Positions 31,633-43,251 of a stretch of 64,000 nucleotides of DNA are shown piece by piece. The DNA comes from Cyathus striatus. Taxonomy: Eukaryota > Basidiomycota > Agaricomycetes > Agaricales > Nidulariaceae. Numbering within the stretch: the first letter of the stretch is position 1; every line of letters starts with the position of its first letter. Location of the stretch: NCBI GenBank assembly GCA_025738555.1, contig JAOVFP010000007.1, positions 3,410,001-3,474,000 on the forward strand. Direction: 5' to 3'. The translations under genes and the position numbers were made by a program. The notes beneath the pieces were generated by a model. The model was not told the origin of the DNA. It ran no database searches and saw only the letters and a list, made by a program, of their open reading frames with translations.

Positions 31633-34600
31633 TACCATCCATGCTCTCCCTACACCCTGTACAGTTTCATATAGCGCTCTAGTCGATTCGGGTTCTACCC
31701 ATTGTTTTATGGATTCATCTTTCGTTCGGACACATGCTATTCCTACCTCACCTACTCCACCTATCGCTCTCAGACTTTTCGATGGCACCACCAATCATGT
31801 TATAACCGAGTTCGTTACACTGCCTGTACTATTCCCTACCGGTGAATGTATTACAGTCGAACTCTATGTGACACCTCTTGATTCCGTGTGTTCTGCAGTC
31901 CTAGGATACAATTGGCTCACCCGCTTCAATCCGTTGATTGACTGGGTATCGGGCTCATTAACATTCCGGACTCCAGACACTTCCGAGCAACTTCCGCTCA
32001 AATCCGGGATCTCGGAACCAGGTTCCGCTTCCGAGGATCCATCTCCGGTCACCTCTGATGAGTCTCTGCCACCTCCTCCTAGCATTTCGCTAATAAATGG
32101 TGCCGCCTTCTCGCGTGCATGCCGTTTAGAGGGAGCACAGACTTTCCGTATCCAGCTTGGTGCTGTCGCTTCTGCCGCTGCCCTCAATCCAGAGGAAGCT
32201 CCGGATCTCTCTTCAATACCGTCTGAGTATCACGAGTTTGCTGATGTATTTAGCAAGTCCCGGGCAGATACACTTGCCCCTCACCGTCCCTACGACTTAA
32301 AGATCAACCTAGAAGAAGGTGCTTCACCTCCTGTAGGTCGGATCTATTCCCTTTCCCAATCCGAGCTTTCCGCTCTTCGGGAATTCATCGATGAACATAT
32401 CCGGATCGGATTTATTCAACCTTCACGCTCTCCGCACGGGGCTCCCGTCCTTTTTGTCCGCAAGAAGGACGGATCGCTTCGGCTTTGTGTGGATTTCCGC
32501 GGGTTGAACGCTATTTCTAAAAAGGATCGTTATCCTTTGCCACTCATTTCAGATTTGCTCGACAGTCCCCGTCGCGCCCGTATCTACACCAAGATCGACC
32601 TGCGTCATGCGTACCACCTGGTCCGCATTGCCGAGGACGATGAATGGAAAACCGCTTTCCGGACTCGCTATGGATCCTTTGAATGGCTAGTCATGCCCTT
32701 CGGACTTTCCAATGCACCCGCGGGTTTCCAACGCTTCATGAACGATGTTTTCAAAGACCTTCTTGATGTGTGCGTCATAGTTTATTTGGATGACATCCTT
32801 ATATACTCTGATAACCTTGCGCAACATCGCCAACATGTCAGGGAAGTTTTGCGCCGACTCCGGAAGCACGGGTTGTACGCGCGCGCGGATAAGTGTGAGT
32901 TCCACTCGGAATCCGTGGAATATCTCGGATATATACTATCGCCCAACGGTCTCACCATGTCTCCAACAAAGGTGAAGACTATTCAAGAATGGCGGAACCA
33001 AGGAAAGTAAAAGACATTCAATCCTTCCTTGGGTTCGCTAATTTCTATCGGCGCTTTATATACAACTATTCCGACATAGTTGTTCCGCTCACCCGCCTTA
33101 CCCGGAAGGGTAATCCGTGGAACTTCTCGGAAAAATGCCGTTCCGCTTTCACTGAACTTAAGGACGCTTTCACGTCGGCACCCATTCTTACCCATTGGGT
33201 TCCCGACAAGCAGCTCATCGTGGAAACCGACGCTTCGGATTACGCGTTGGCTGCTATCCTGTCTATAGTTTCCGATGATGGCGAGATTCACCCTATCGCT
33301 TTCCACTCACGAACCTTTACACCTCCCGAGTTAAACTACGACACCCACGACAAGGAATTGCTTGCTATCTTCAAGCATTCCAAGTCTGGCGTCATTACCT
33401 GGAAGGTTCCGGTTCACCCATCGATGTCGTCACAGACCACAAGAACTTGGAATACTTTTCCACAACCAAGATCTTGTCCCGACGACAAGCCCGATGGTCC
33501 GAGTATCTTTCCCAGTTCAATCTAGTGATCCGCTTTCGACCCGGAAAACTCGGGGCGAAGCCGGATGCTCTGACTAGACGATGGGACGTCTACCCTAAAG
33601 AGGGGGATAGCGACTACGCTAAGGTCAATCCGCATAACTATCGTCCAGTGTTCACCCAGGAACAGCTTATCACTTCTCTCCGAGCAACCTCACTTATTGT
33701 ACCTGCTCTTCGCGCTAGTATCATCATGGACATTGAACAGTTACATACTGACATATTATCAGCTCTCCCTAATGACCGGTCGCAGTTATCCGAATGCGGA
33801 CTCCCGAGAATCGTTGGACTGTAACCCCGGACGGTTTCCTCCGTCTAGATAACCGGATCTATGTTCCGACTCCGGAACCCTTCGCTTCGGGTTTTACAGT
33901 ACAAACACGACCACCCGCTTTCAGGACACCTTGGACAGAACAAGACCCTCGAGCTAATTCGACGCGAATATACTTGGCCGCTTATACGGACGTTTGTAAA
34001 GGACTATTGTAAGTCTTGTAATACTTGCATGCGTTCTAAACCACAGCGCCACCGCCTGTACGGAACCCTGAAACAACTTCCGGTTCCCGGACGCCCATGG
34101 CATTCGATATCTATGGATTTCATAGATCAACTTCCAAAATCATCGGCTTCCAAGTATGATTCTATACTCGTTATCGTGGATCGTTTCTCCAAACAGTCTA
34201 TCTTCATTCCCACTCATACCACTTGCTCTTCTTCCGACCTTGCGCTTCTATTTGTACTTCATGTCTTTTCCAAGCACGGAGTCCCGGAACACATCACTTC
34301 CGATCGTGGTTCCGAGTTTGTGTCGCATTTCTTCCGTTCCCTCGGTACAGCCCTCGACATCACTTTACATTTCACCTCGGGTTATCACCCCGAAGGCGAC
34401 GGCCAAACGGAACGCACAAACCAAACTCTGGAACAATACCTTCGGGCCTACTGCAACTACCAGCAGGATAACTGGTGTGATCTCTTACCTCTTGCTGAAT
34501 TTGCTTACAATAATGCACCGAGCGCAACCACAGGAATTTCACCGTTCTACGCAAACAAGGGTTATCACCCGAACCTTGCGATACATCCGGAACGTGATCT

Positions 34601-35200
34601 CACTTCCGCTCGTGCCCGGCACTTCGCAGTAAACCTCGAGGAACTTCACGAGATGCTTCGGACCGAAATACTCAGTGCGCAGAAAGCGTTACCAAGCACC
34701 CGCCGATGCGCGTCGCAAACCCGCACCCGCATTCCCCGTCGGGACAAAGGTATACGTCAAAGCCAGTACTTCCGGACAACCCGACCATCCCGGAAACTTG
34801 CAGAAAAGTTCCTAGGACCTTTTGAAGTCATCGCACTTGCCGGATCGCATTCGCGTACCTTGCGCCTTCCAGAACAATTTCGTGCAGTCCACCCAGTATT
34901 CCATGTATCCATGCTTGAACCCAATACTGAAAATACTATCCCAGATCGCATTATTCCTCCACCACCACCTGTCCAGGTTGATGGTGATATTGAATACGAG
35001 GTCTCGGAAATATTGGACTCTAAACTGGATCGTCGTTTGCGTTGCAAACTGAGGTACTAAATGCACGCTGGCTAGGGTATGAAGGAACAGATGAAGAGTT
35101 TTCATGGCTTCCAGCCACGGAACTGGAACACGCTACGGATATCATTGAAGAGTTCCACTCCCGCTATCCGGATAAGCCCGGCCCTACTCCTATTTCTTAA
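31510..35200 (+). pseudogene. Pol polyprotein (PR-RT-RNaseH-IN-chromodomain), broken by single-base indels
   Basis: Protease: LVDSGSTHC with the catalytic Asp at 31685. RT: FVRKKDGSLRLCVDFRGLN, then YLDD at 32783-32794. RNase H: ETDASDYALAAIL and later VTDHKNLEY. Integrase: His/Cys zinc-binding part with CKSCNTC, then MDFIDQLP, TSDRGSEF and HPEGDGQTERTNQ (DDE core). C-terminal chromodomain-like EILDSKLDRR with GYEGTDEEFSW, ending at 35198-35200. The frame changes near 32993, 33378, 33800, 33865-33895, 34686, 34763 and 35055, each by one base, and no true nonsense substitution is visible. In a copy with LTRs this similar, that pattern is as likely to be assembly error as real decay. Confidence 0.9.
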
Positions 35201-36035
35201 TTTTCACGTTACTTATTATCCGCTTGCAGTTTCACCTTATACAAAAACCAAAAACAACGAATAACAACCAAAAAGCGAGATACAAGTACATTAGATCTTT
35301 GGTAACATGTTACGACCATTTCCATCACTCCCTCTGTGTTTGCGACTCGACCCGAGCTACTTCCACACCTTCCGACGCAATTCCAGCACCCGTCACAACT
35401 TCCTCGTATGCATCCGGATCCCGGAGGCATTCCGCGAGCAAGGTTTCAATATGGAAACATGGACAACGTGCCTGGATACCTTGGAAACATCTCAGGACAA
35501 CTTATCGAGTTTGCCTACCACCTGGAAATTGGCATCACGACATCTGTAACTCAACTTGATAGACTACGCTATCTTCCAATGCTTCCTGCATTTTCCCGGC
35601 AGTTCCTGCTACTTCCGCATCCAACCCAGACCTCATCCAATATCTTCCAATCACTTCTCCATCCATTCCCAACTCTTCCGATGCTTCCAACCCAGTTCCG
35701 ACACTCATCTCAGTCGGATATACAATCGGCAGTGCAACTAAGCTTGCCGCATTACCAGAACATCCGGAACGAATGGCTACCAGTGGAATATTGATGCACA
35801 TGTCCTTCCACATCCATGGGCAGTGTTAATAGGTCTCGGGTTCAGCTACGACTTGCTGGAACTTACTCAGGAACTTGTAGTTCACACCTTTGCTACTTCC
35901 CTTGCCAAAGGAATCAGATGCGCTCTCTTTCTGTTATTTGAACATCTACTGACCAATAGGATTTCTTGTATTATTTTTAGTTATATATTCTCGCACACAG
36001 TATGACCTCGTGGGCTCGGCCCTAAAGGGGGATAC
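35201..36035 (+). other. 835-bp region between Pol stop and 3' LTR; polypurine tract at its end
   Basis: This is long for a 3' untranslated region. Three plus-strand frames each have open stretches (35336-35794 is the longest, 152 codons), and one reads PTLISVGYTIGSATKLAALP near 35700-35760. With indels as frequent as in Pol, a small third ORF cannot be excluded. I recognise no domain. The polypurine tract AAAGGGGGATA lies at about 36024-36034. Confidence 0.5.
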
Positions 36036-36800
36036 TGTTATATCCGTGTCCGGATACATCGTGCCGACGTTCCCACGTGACCTTCCAACATACCCGGTCC
36101 GTTCCCGGAACGTACCCGCTTCGGGTTTACACTTCCCGACGTTCCCGCCCGGGAACGTACCCGGAACCCGTCGGGTTTTCTATCGGGTATCCCGGATACG
36201 TACTTTCTCTTATGACGGCCTCACCGCGTCATCATTCTATTACTCCTCCCTTCCATTCCTACTTATACGTTTCATTATGGCCTTTGTAGATTAGTTCCTT
36301 ATTCTTCATTCTGAGCGCGTCATTTGCGCCCTACTCCGCTTTGCCAAGACTTCATTTCCTACTTACTCCTTTGACTTGTCCTTTGTATAATACTTCTACA
36401 TTCGTATCTACAGGTTCCTACTTAGTATAAGTAGTCTTCCAGATGTAATAGGTAGTCTTTAGTATTCGTATCAACTCTGTACACTTTCTTCCTACTCTAA
36501 GTTCCGAAACCCGCTCCGGGTTTTCCTTCGGGTTTCTCTCCCGCTACCTAGTGTAGTGGCGAAGCCTTCTCTTATACTCTAGAACGTCTTCCTTTGTTAC
36601 ATATCATCTTACTCGAAATACGAACCATTCCCTGGGGATATCCAGGCGGCGCAGCACACAAGCTGAAGCCACGGTTCTTTCCGCACTCCCGCTCTACGTT
36701 TCCGCACCCGTACTTACTTCGGGTTTCCGTTATAGTTCTCCCACACCCTCCGGGTGTCTTCGCAACCACTTCTAAGCAGGAAGAGAATCGGTACGTAACA
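36036..36800 (+). repeat. 3' LTR of the gypsy element
   Basis: 765 bp, TGTTA...TAACA, followed directly by target copy GTTTC (36801-36805). Confidence 0.97.
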
Positions 36801-36805
36801 GTTTC

Positions 36806-37562
36806 CTCCCAATGACCATAGTTTACTACATCCTCTTTGACATTATCATCCAGGAGGGAGTGCAACTGGCACATGTTCTAATGTTGTATCCACAGTGAAA
36901 GGTCCATGTTCTCCTTTATGGGCTTGCAGGTTGGAAAGGGAGTGTATCTGAAGCAAGGGGTTGAAAAGGAAAGTTTGGGATGGCTCTTGGTAGTAGCTGA
37001 GAATGGAGATGGCATTAATTTGAGATATACATAGTTGAAAAGTGTGAGCAAAGGGGACGAGAAGTGAAAAGAATGTCAGAGGTCAAAGTAGTGTTGGTTG
37101 GTGGAGGTTGGTGGTAGCAATCCAGATTCAATTGTTAGATGTGCTAGGAGAGGTGCTTCAGCACTTGTCTTAGCTTGTTTGTTGGAAAGCTGATAAGATA
37201 AGATAATCATCATATGATGCATATGATTCTAACACTGAGAACCATCTGATGTTCAATTCAACCACTGATAAGACTAACTTTTAGAGAATGTTTATTTACG
37301 TAGTATTAACACCACCAACAAAGAACATATATTCCAAGTTGGATTTATATTTAGTTCGAGGGCACAAGAGTTTCAAGTATAGTAAAATGAACAATGTATT
37401 TAATAGTAGATAGTACGATTGCTTTCAGATACTTTCAGAATGGACTTTCAGATTTCAGATTTATACTTGGAACTCCAATATCAATTCAGAACATACTCTA
37501 CTGCGAGAACGGAAGTACAGCCAGTGTGGTGCTTAAGGTATTCTAAAGGTATGTCTAACTAC
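36806..37562. other. CpG-poor flank, no recognised gene
   Basis: This continues the pre-insertion sequence of the gypsy site. AT-rich, with TTCAGA words near 37425-37465. Nothing else seen. Confidence 0.4.
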
Positions 37563-38353
37563 TTATATATTTAATTACATGGCAGTGGTCTCATGTGCGA
37601 TGGTATAGGTAAGGTAAATAGTACATCATAATGTCCTAGTGCATCCTAATGGTCAAAGAGGTATGTTTACCCCTCCATATGACAATCCATGAGGGCGCTG
37701 TCATTTAAGATTAAGATAATCTAAGGTGCTAACAGGAATCGACTTTGTTCGTGTTACAACACCTGAGTGTCAGGAAATATTTAGTGAGGATATTCTTGGG
37801 AATTTGGTGGATGGTCTTGTACAGCAAAAGCTGTATGATTTGTATGAAACTGAGTATGAAGGATATTGTACAGCAAAGGCTGTATACAATGTCAAGTATA
37901 ATGAAAGGGGTATAGTACACACTATAGACCTAATGCTATTTATAATGTGTATGTTGTATAGATCAATGTTCAACTTGCTTAGAACTTGACCTATGATCTG
38001 CTTCTTATTCTGTTGCTGTTACTCTGACTGTGACTGTGACTTCTGACTAATACTGTGACTGTTACTGATCTGTTTACTGTTGCTGATACTGATACTATTT
38101 CTGACTGGACTGGCTGTGCTAATAAAACTGTACTAATAACTGATGACTAATGACAAATGGGTGAGACTACTGGGGGGTGGGTAGCTATCTATCTACTGCC
38201 AAACTGCCCTCCTTATATACCTTTTCCTAACCTGCTTAGTAATCCAATTCCCACTCTACCAATCTACATTGTTCTCCAAAACAAGTAATGTGCAAGTGTA
38301 GATTTTAGATCTGAGGCTGTACAGGACAATGGTATTTGAAGGTTAGTCAGCAG

Positions 38354-38653
38354 AGAACAATAGCATATATCAGAACAATGTGTAATGAATTACATTGTTC
38401 TAAATAAAGAGCTACATTGTTCTGGGCAAGAACAATAGCATATATCAGAACAATGTGTAATGAATTACATTGTTCTAAATAAAGAGCTACATTGTTCTGG
38501 GCAAGAACAATAGCATATATCAGAACAATGTGTAATGAATTACATTGTTCTAAATAAAGAGCTACATTGTTCTGGGCAAGAACAATAGCATATATCAGAA
38601 CAATGTGTAATGAATTACATTGTTCTAAATAAAGAGCTACATTGTTCTGGGCA
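38354..38653. repeat. Four identical 75-bp tandem units with internal hairpins
   Basis: Units start at 38354, 38429, 38504 and 38579, and a partial copy begins at 38654. Each contains AGAACAATGTGTAAT and the near-complement ATTACATTGTTCT, so each can form a hairpin. The copies appear identical, so amplification is recent. Confidence 0.95.
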
Positions 38654-38722
38654 AGAACAATAGGAATCCATTTTTATAACAATGGAGTAGAGAACAATAG
38701 ATACCTTTCCACCATTGTGTGG

Positions 38723-38995
38723 ACAATGGTGGTGAAAACAATGGAGTCATATATAAATAGTTTCACATTGTCTTCAGATAATGGATGAATAGTACAATGT
38801 AGTTCATTTGTAATGAACAATGGTGGTGAAAACAATGGAGTCATATATAAGTAGTTTCACATTGTCTTCAGATAATGGATGAATAGTACAATGTAGTTCA
38901 TTTGTGATGAACAATAGGAGTGAAAACAATGGAGTTGTATATAAATAGTTTTCTCATTGTCTTCAAGCAATGGGTGAATAGGACAATGGAAGAGT
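38723..38995. repeat. Three tandem units of about 94 bp, each with a TATA-like box
   Basis: Units start at about 38723, 38818 and 38911, with ACAATGGTGGTGAAAACAATG, TATATAAATAG (or TATATAAGTAG) and TCACATTGTCTTCA in order. ACAATG and its complement CATTGT are scattered over 38260-39000. Confidence 0.85.
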
Positions 38996-40359
38996 GCCAT
39001 ATTATCCTTTGTTAGTGCATTGTTTGTGCAAGTGATTAATTATTGGTATGTGTATTATGTTTAATGGTGATTTAGAGTTGTTTGTTCATGTAAGGTATTG
39101 ATTTGTTCATGTATAGTATTGGGTATATTTGATTAGTAGTGTGTTGTATCATGTGATGGTGTGAAGTATTCAGTCATGTGACATGACTGTGCAATTTCTT
39201 TAATTGTGGTATACAGTGCATTTGCATGCATTATATATAATCAAAAATCATGCCTGACAGTGCATGCAGTTTCAGAGACACATCAAGTGCCGTGCCGTGC
39301 TATTAATAGGCATGCATCAAGACACGTGCTAATACATGTGCTAATTCTGGCCAAGTACTCAGATATAATGGATACCAGTGTTTCTGGTACTGGTGCATCT
39401 GATGGCACTTCCCAATGTGCTGCGGGTAGTGCCTGGTGTGCATTTCAAAGTCCTGGGGGCATGCAGTTTCCCACATGGTGGCAGTTTTACACAGGAGAGA
39501 TGCATGGACATTCTGGGTTATTCAAGAGACTGCATGATAGCTCTGAGTTGCAGTATCCAGTGGTACTAAGAATTATCTAGGCCGAAGTATTTCCCTAACA
39601 TTGCGTGATTGTCTAACTTGGTACCATGAGTGTTATTCAGGGTATGGAGAAGTACAAATACATTCCTGAGTATTATCTTTTGGGCTTTTCTTTATAGTAT
39701 AGTTATCTAGTACTTGTAATTTCTATAGGAATCAATAGTCCAAATATATTGTCATTGTGTCGAATCCCTTGGTTCATATCATGTAGATACTTTGACTGGC
39801 AGCACAGGACTCAACCCCAGCCCTTGGACTCTTCCCTTGATAGTGTTATTCAATATAGAATACTCTAGTTGGCAGCTCAGGACTCACCCCAACTCTTTGA
39901 CTCTTGGACTTGATTCTCTAATTGTATTACTGGTACTTAGATGTCTATTATATTTCGAAAAATATCCCTTATATTTTACTAGGCATATCATCTCCCCCAC
40001 ACCAACAAATGACTGCCCTCAGTCATAGCTGACGTTACAAGGCCTCAGTAAAACAGTTACAGTTCTCAGATTACTCTCTGTTCCAGCGGCTAGGCTTATG
40101 GTACCATGTGATTGCAATTCTCTTGTTTTATCGCATATATTTTTCCTAGCCATCTTTCTGGTTTATTGCGTAGATAGCTGCCTAGTCATATGCACTTATC
40201 AAATTTCTACCCATAGTCCCAGCTTTCTATAAATCTCTCTGTTGTATTTTTCTGCAGTTTCATACCACCCCAGTACTCTGATATCCTTTGTGAGTCTCGC
40301 CCCTCCTTTTTCCATGCCTGTACTGACCATATCCCAGGCATTACTATTGTTCACTTGCC

Positions 40360-41250
40360 ATGGATATTGATCCCCCGCTCCCTGATATTGACAACCTTAT
40401 CGACCTCGATTTCGTCCTCTCTGAATTCAAGAAACTCGAGTTTTGTGGTTCCCGCAGTACTGTGCATTGCAGCTGTTGTGCCGATCTAAATCACGCATGT
40501 GTATTGAACGTTCTTTCTCAGACAACTGGGATGCCTTGCAACCCTTGTATGGGGATGGAGACATTGTTCCAGTGCACGTTCATTCTGGATGACCCTACCA
40601 ACATGCGAGTTCCCAAGTTACCTCTGCCTCAGATTGAACCCTTGGCTGCTGGTATGTTCTTCGTCGGTTTCTTTTTATTCCATTTTTCTGATTTTAATTG
40701 TATTTTATTTTTATTCTTTAGCTGTCGCCCAGTGACTACCCATTGTACTCGAAGCGCAGCACTCTCTGCAGTTGCTGACTGTCCTCGCTAACTTGCAGGT
40801 GGCGCGGTATACTTATCACCTGCTTGACTATGTCCAGGCATTTGGTCTAGCGGTGCGTTGACTTGGTGGGGTGCCTGGCCTTCAGCAGCGTGGCCTACTC
40901 TCCCATTCGGTTAACCCTTCTGAGGTAGCGCACCTTTTTCATTTGGTGTCTTGAGTCCAAACCACTGCGATGTCCTAGTCTACCTTGTACACTCTTGAGC
41001 GGTTCTTCACCGCTGCTACTGGTTCTGATATCCAAGCTATTGGCACTAGTCACCCCATTTTGCTCGCCCAGGATGCCTATGGACTTGGCTCTACCAATGT
41101 TCCCCACTCATTCCTGGAGTCCGTCGCTAGCTACCAGATCTCCCCTCCTATTGCAGTGCTGCCTAGTTTCATTCACCACCCTACTAACATCGCGGCCAAG
41201 TGTTCTGTCAAGGGTACCAGTGCTACTAATCCCCATTTGTCTCAGGTAGA
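40360..41250 (+). pseudogene. Gene A: unrecognised repeated gene with Cys cluster, broken by stops
   Basis: Exon 1 starts at ATG 40360 (MDIDPPLPDID) and runs to about 40651; a GT-AG intron of about 71 nt ends with TTTAG near 40721, and exon 2 continues to about 41250. Exon 1 has a Cys/His cluster: HCSCCADLNHAC and CNPCMGMETLFQC, possibly zinc-binding. Exon 2 is mostly hydrophobic/helical, with LDYVQAFGLAV, HPILLAQDAYG and SYQISPPIAVLPS. Stops occur at four places (three TGA, one TAG), each with a Gln codon in the 14-kb copy, as expected if CGA or CAG decayed. It lies antisense to the Ty3 Pol, upstream of intact gene B on the same strand. I do not recognise the family. Confidence 0.6.
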
Positions 41251-42066
41251 TTAGTACTTGAATACTTACTATACTAGTATTATTTTTAGAGAGCAATACT
41301 TGTTGTCTTCATATACATTTGTACTAGTCTCATTCTTTTATTACTAGTACTCATGGTTATTCTTACTTAGCTCGCACTATTCTTGTCTTACTAGTCTCTT
41401 AACGCATTTCAATACTATTCAAATGATTTCTATTACTATCTACAATGCTCATGGTGGAACGTGAACAAGAGTGTTGGCGTGTACGGTTGTTTATGAATTG
41501 GTTGGCTACTTGTGGGCCAGCTAATGTTACATCACGTGACCGAATTGACCTGCCCACAAGTGCGGGCCTAGTATATCTTTGCCGCGCATCCTTCCCTTCC
41601 TTACTGTTTTCTTGCCTCGTACCACCACAATAGCATAGTTATAGGTAGCATTAGTAGTCTTTTGTACTGTAGTATAGTAATAAAATTCATTTCAATACTT
41701 CTTTTTGTGCGTGTAAGGTCCCGACTAGACGTGTCGGTGCATATCCATGTGCACACCCCCTCCCCCTTCGTAAGCAAAGATAACCGCCCTCGGTTAAGTG
41801 AAGCCAAGCATAAGGTATGGACACATAGGACCAGGTTATACATGTTCATGAAGATAAACCGTCAGTTAGGACAACCGATTCGCATTTCATCAAAACATAG
41901 ACATGCATAAAAGCACGCGGTCCTCCAACTTTGCCTACCGACGATGAGGAAATGTCGATGGGTTGTACATAGGTTGGGAGACTTGGACTAGGGATTCACG
42001 AGGGGATAAAATGGGGTCATAGGTGCGTTATGAAATCTCTAATCTCCCCTTTCTATTTCGCTAACT
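41251..42066. promoter_or_regulatory. Spacer between genes A and B; possible promoter of B
   Basis: No gene seen. 41530-41600 is CpG-rich with a CACGTGAC box (E-box-like). Just before the ATG at 42067 lie GGGGATAAAATGGGG (about 42003-42017) and a pyrimidine-rich CTCCCCTTTCTATTTCGC leader, resembling a TATA box and start region. Confidence 0.35.
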
Positions 42067-43251
42067 ATGTCAACTATCAAAACTTTCCCTAGTGCTATTA
42101 CATTCCATGGCGCATGTCGTGTTCTCCGCAACCAGCTGAATAGCTTAGTTACTGGTATTGGCCTTGGGATCGACTACAAGTCCGTTAGTCTCAGTGCGAT
42201 GCATCAAGAATTGGTACGTTCATTATTCTCTTGTCCCAAATCTACCATTGACGAGTTCAAATCTACCCCTAGGAGCGTATATTGGCCTATCATGGCTTAT
42301 ATCCCGGTACTTTACAAGATAGCGACTTCGCCGATTGTGTCTTCACCTTCTGCAAGCTCTATCACCTTATGGATAATAAGTCTAACCAGCAGTTCGAGCA
42401 TCCTGTCCCATTTTACGACAACATATTTGGTGTATGTGCCAATATCCAGCGTGTTCACAACAACTTGCCCCCTTTAGAGGTTATGCCCACTCCCAATGTA
42501 CTCAAACGAAGCCATGTACGTATTTTCCCTTATTCTTTGTATATTACTGTTGACTCAGTTGTTCTTTAGCATCGCAAGTCTGGTGATGCCTCAGATAGCG
42601 ATTCCGACGTTGAGGTAATAATGTCCAAAGCTACTGTCAGTCTCTCATCTACCGCTGGTCTTGCTGGGGAAGCTAGTACTGAGGTTCGTGCATCGGTTTT
42701 CTCTGCTACTGTCCAGTCCTAACCTATATACTGTCTTAGGGCAATGCTGACATGGTTATTGACGACTCAGCTGATGCACTGGCCACTCCTGTTAAGGTAG
42801 ATAGTATTCTGCTTTATAGGCGTCTTGTACTGACTCTATTTTATAAGCCTAAGGTTGAGGCTCGTCCTGAGACGGTGCGTCTACCATACGAGAACCTCCC
42901 AGGTCTCGATGTCACTAGTCCTGCTTATTTGCGATTTTTGCAGACTTACAGTCGTAAGAAGGCCCGTGTAGAGCTAACGTTCCCTCGTACGTCCGATTTT
43001 CGTCTTTTTCTATTATATTCTAATTGCTATATTACTTTCCAGGTTTCCCTGACACTCGTAAGTGGGTGTCGCATGTCCTTTCCACTGTAGAAGGACGGCG
43101 TGGTCCTGTTCAGGCCTTCGGATATAAGGATGCCATCCTTGTGCATCGGTCTGCATCTTTATTGGAGGCTATTACTCGCCTGGAACAAGATATTACGGGT
43201 GCCAAAGCTACTTTCAACGAGTTGGATTGCATGTCTGCTAGTTCTCTGTAG
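42067..43251 (+). CDS. Gene B: intact 6-exon gene, 302 aa, unknown function
   Basis: Exons 42067-42213, 42273-42515, 42570-42683, 42740-42796, 42848-42986 and 43043-43251 join in frame through five GT-AG introns of 51-59 nt, giving 302 residues with no stop. The N-terminal half (MSTIKTFPSAITFHGAC, then LQDSDFADCVFTFCKLYHL) looks globular and helical. A short acidic Ser/Asp run (SGDASDSDSDVEV) follows at about residue 135. The C-terminal part contains LPYENLPGLDVTSPAYLRF, a basic SRKKAR, and FGYKDAILVHRSASLLEA. I recognise no domain. Although it lies between the integrase and the LTR-like repeat of an old retroelement, on the opposite strand, it is CpG-normal and undamaged. It could be element cargo, part of a separate element with gene A, or a host gene. 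Confidence 0.65.

Larger units (their letters stand above)
29195..36800 (+). mobile_element. Complete young Ty3/gypsy element (chromovirus type)
   Basis: LTRs at 29195-29958 and 36036-36800 both start TGTTA and end TAACA, and the 5-bp duplication GTTTC flanks the element (29190-29194 and 36801-36805). A polypurine tract (AAAGGGGGATA) abuts the 3' LTR. Gag precedes Pol with order protease, RT, RNase H, integrase, chromodomain-like tail. The two LTRs differ by one base and three single-base indels, so insertion is very recent. CG dinucleotides are plentiful, unlike the flanks. No clear tRNA primer site was seen after the 5' LTR. Confidence 0.97.
37699..39259. mobile_element. Inserted LTR-like unit (TGTCA...TGACA) with tandem repeats
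   Basis: Comparison with the uninterrupted copy at 54.8 kb fixes the insertion exactly. The ends are TGTCA and TGACA; the flanks are GCGC (37695-37698) and GTGC (39260-39263), a 4-bp duplication if one CG decayed. Inside are a short ORF (37726-37989, unrecognised), a CTGACTGTGACTGTTACTG-rich tract, 75-bp and 94-bp tandem arrays and a TATATAAATAG repeated three times. A solo LTR with enhancer-like repeats is the best explanation. Confidence 0.65.
37563..39990 (-). mobile_element. LTR-like 863-bp repeat, copy 1, split by a 1.56-kb insertion
   Basis: Without the insertion at 37699-39259 and its target copy, this is 863 bp, the same length as the copy at 54792-55654. Copy 2 runs TGATA...TATCA; here the first bases read TTATA. 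On the minus strand the repeat is directly preceded by a purine tract (complement of TCTCCCCCACACC at 39991-40003), so it looks like the 3' LTR of a minus-strand element, in agreement with the minus-strand Pol at 43702-49807. Nearly all differences between the copies are CG/TG/CA exchanges. An ORF of about 70 codons starting at 39369 (MDTSVSGTG) is open in both copies; its meaning is unknown. Confidence 0.65.

Noticed and set aside
38354..38653. Regular repeats as a CRISPR array
   Set aside because: The units are contiguous identical 75-bp repeats without unique spacers, and the genome is eukaryotic.
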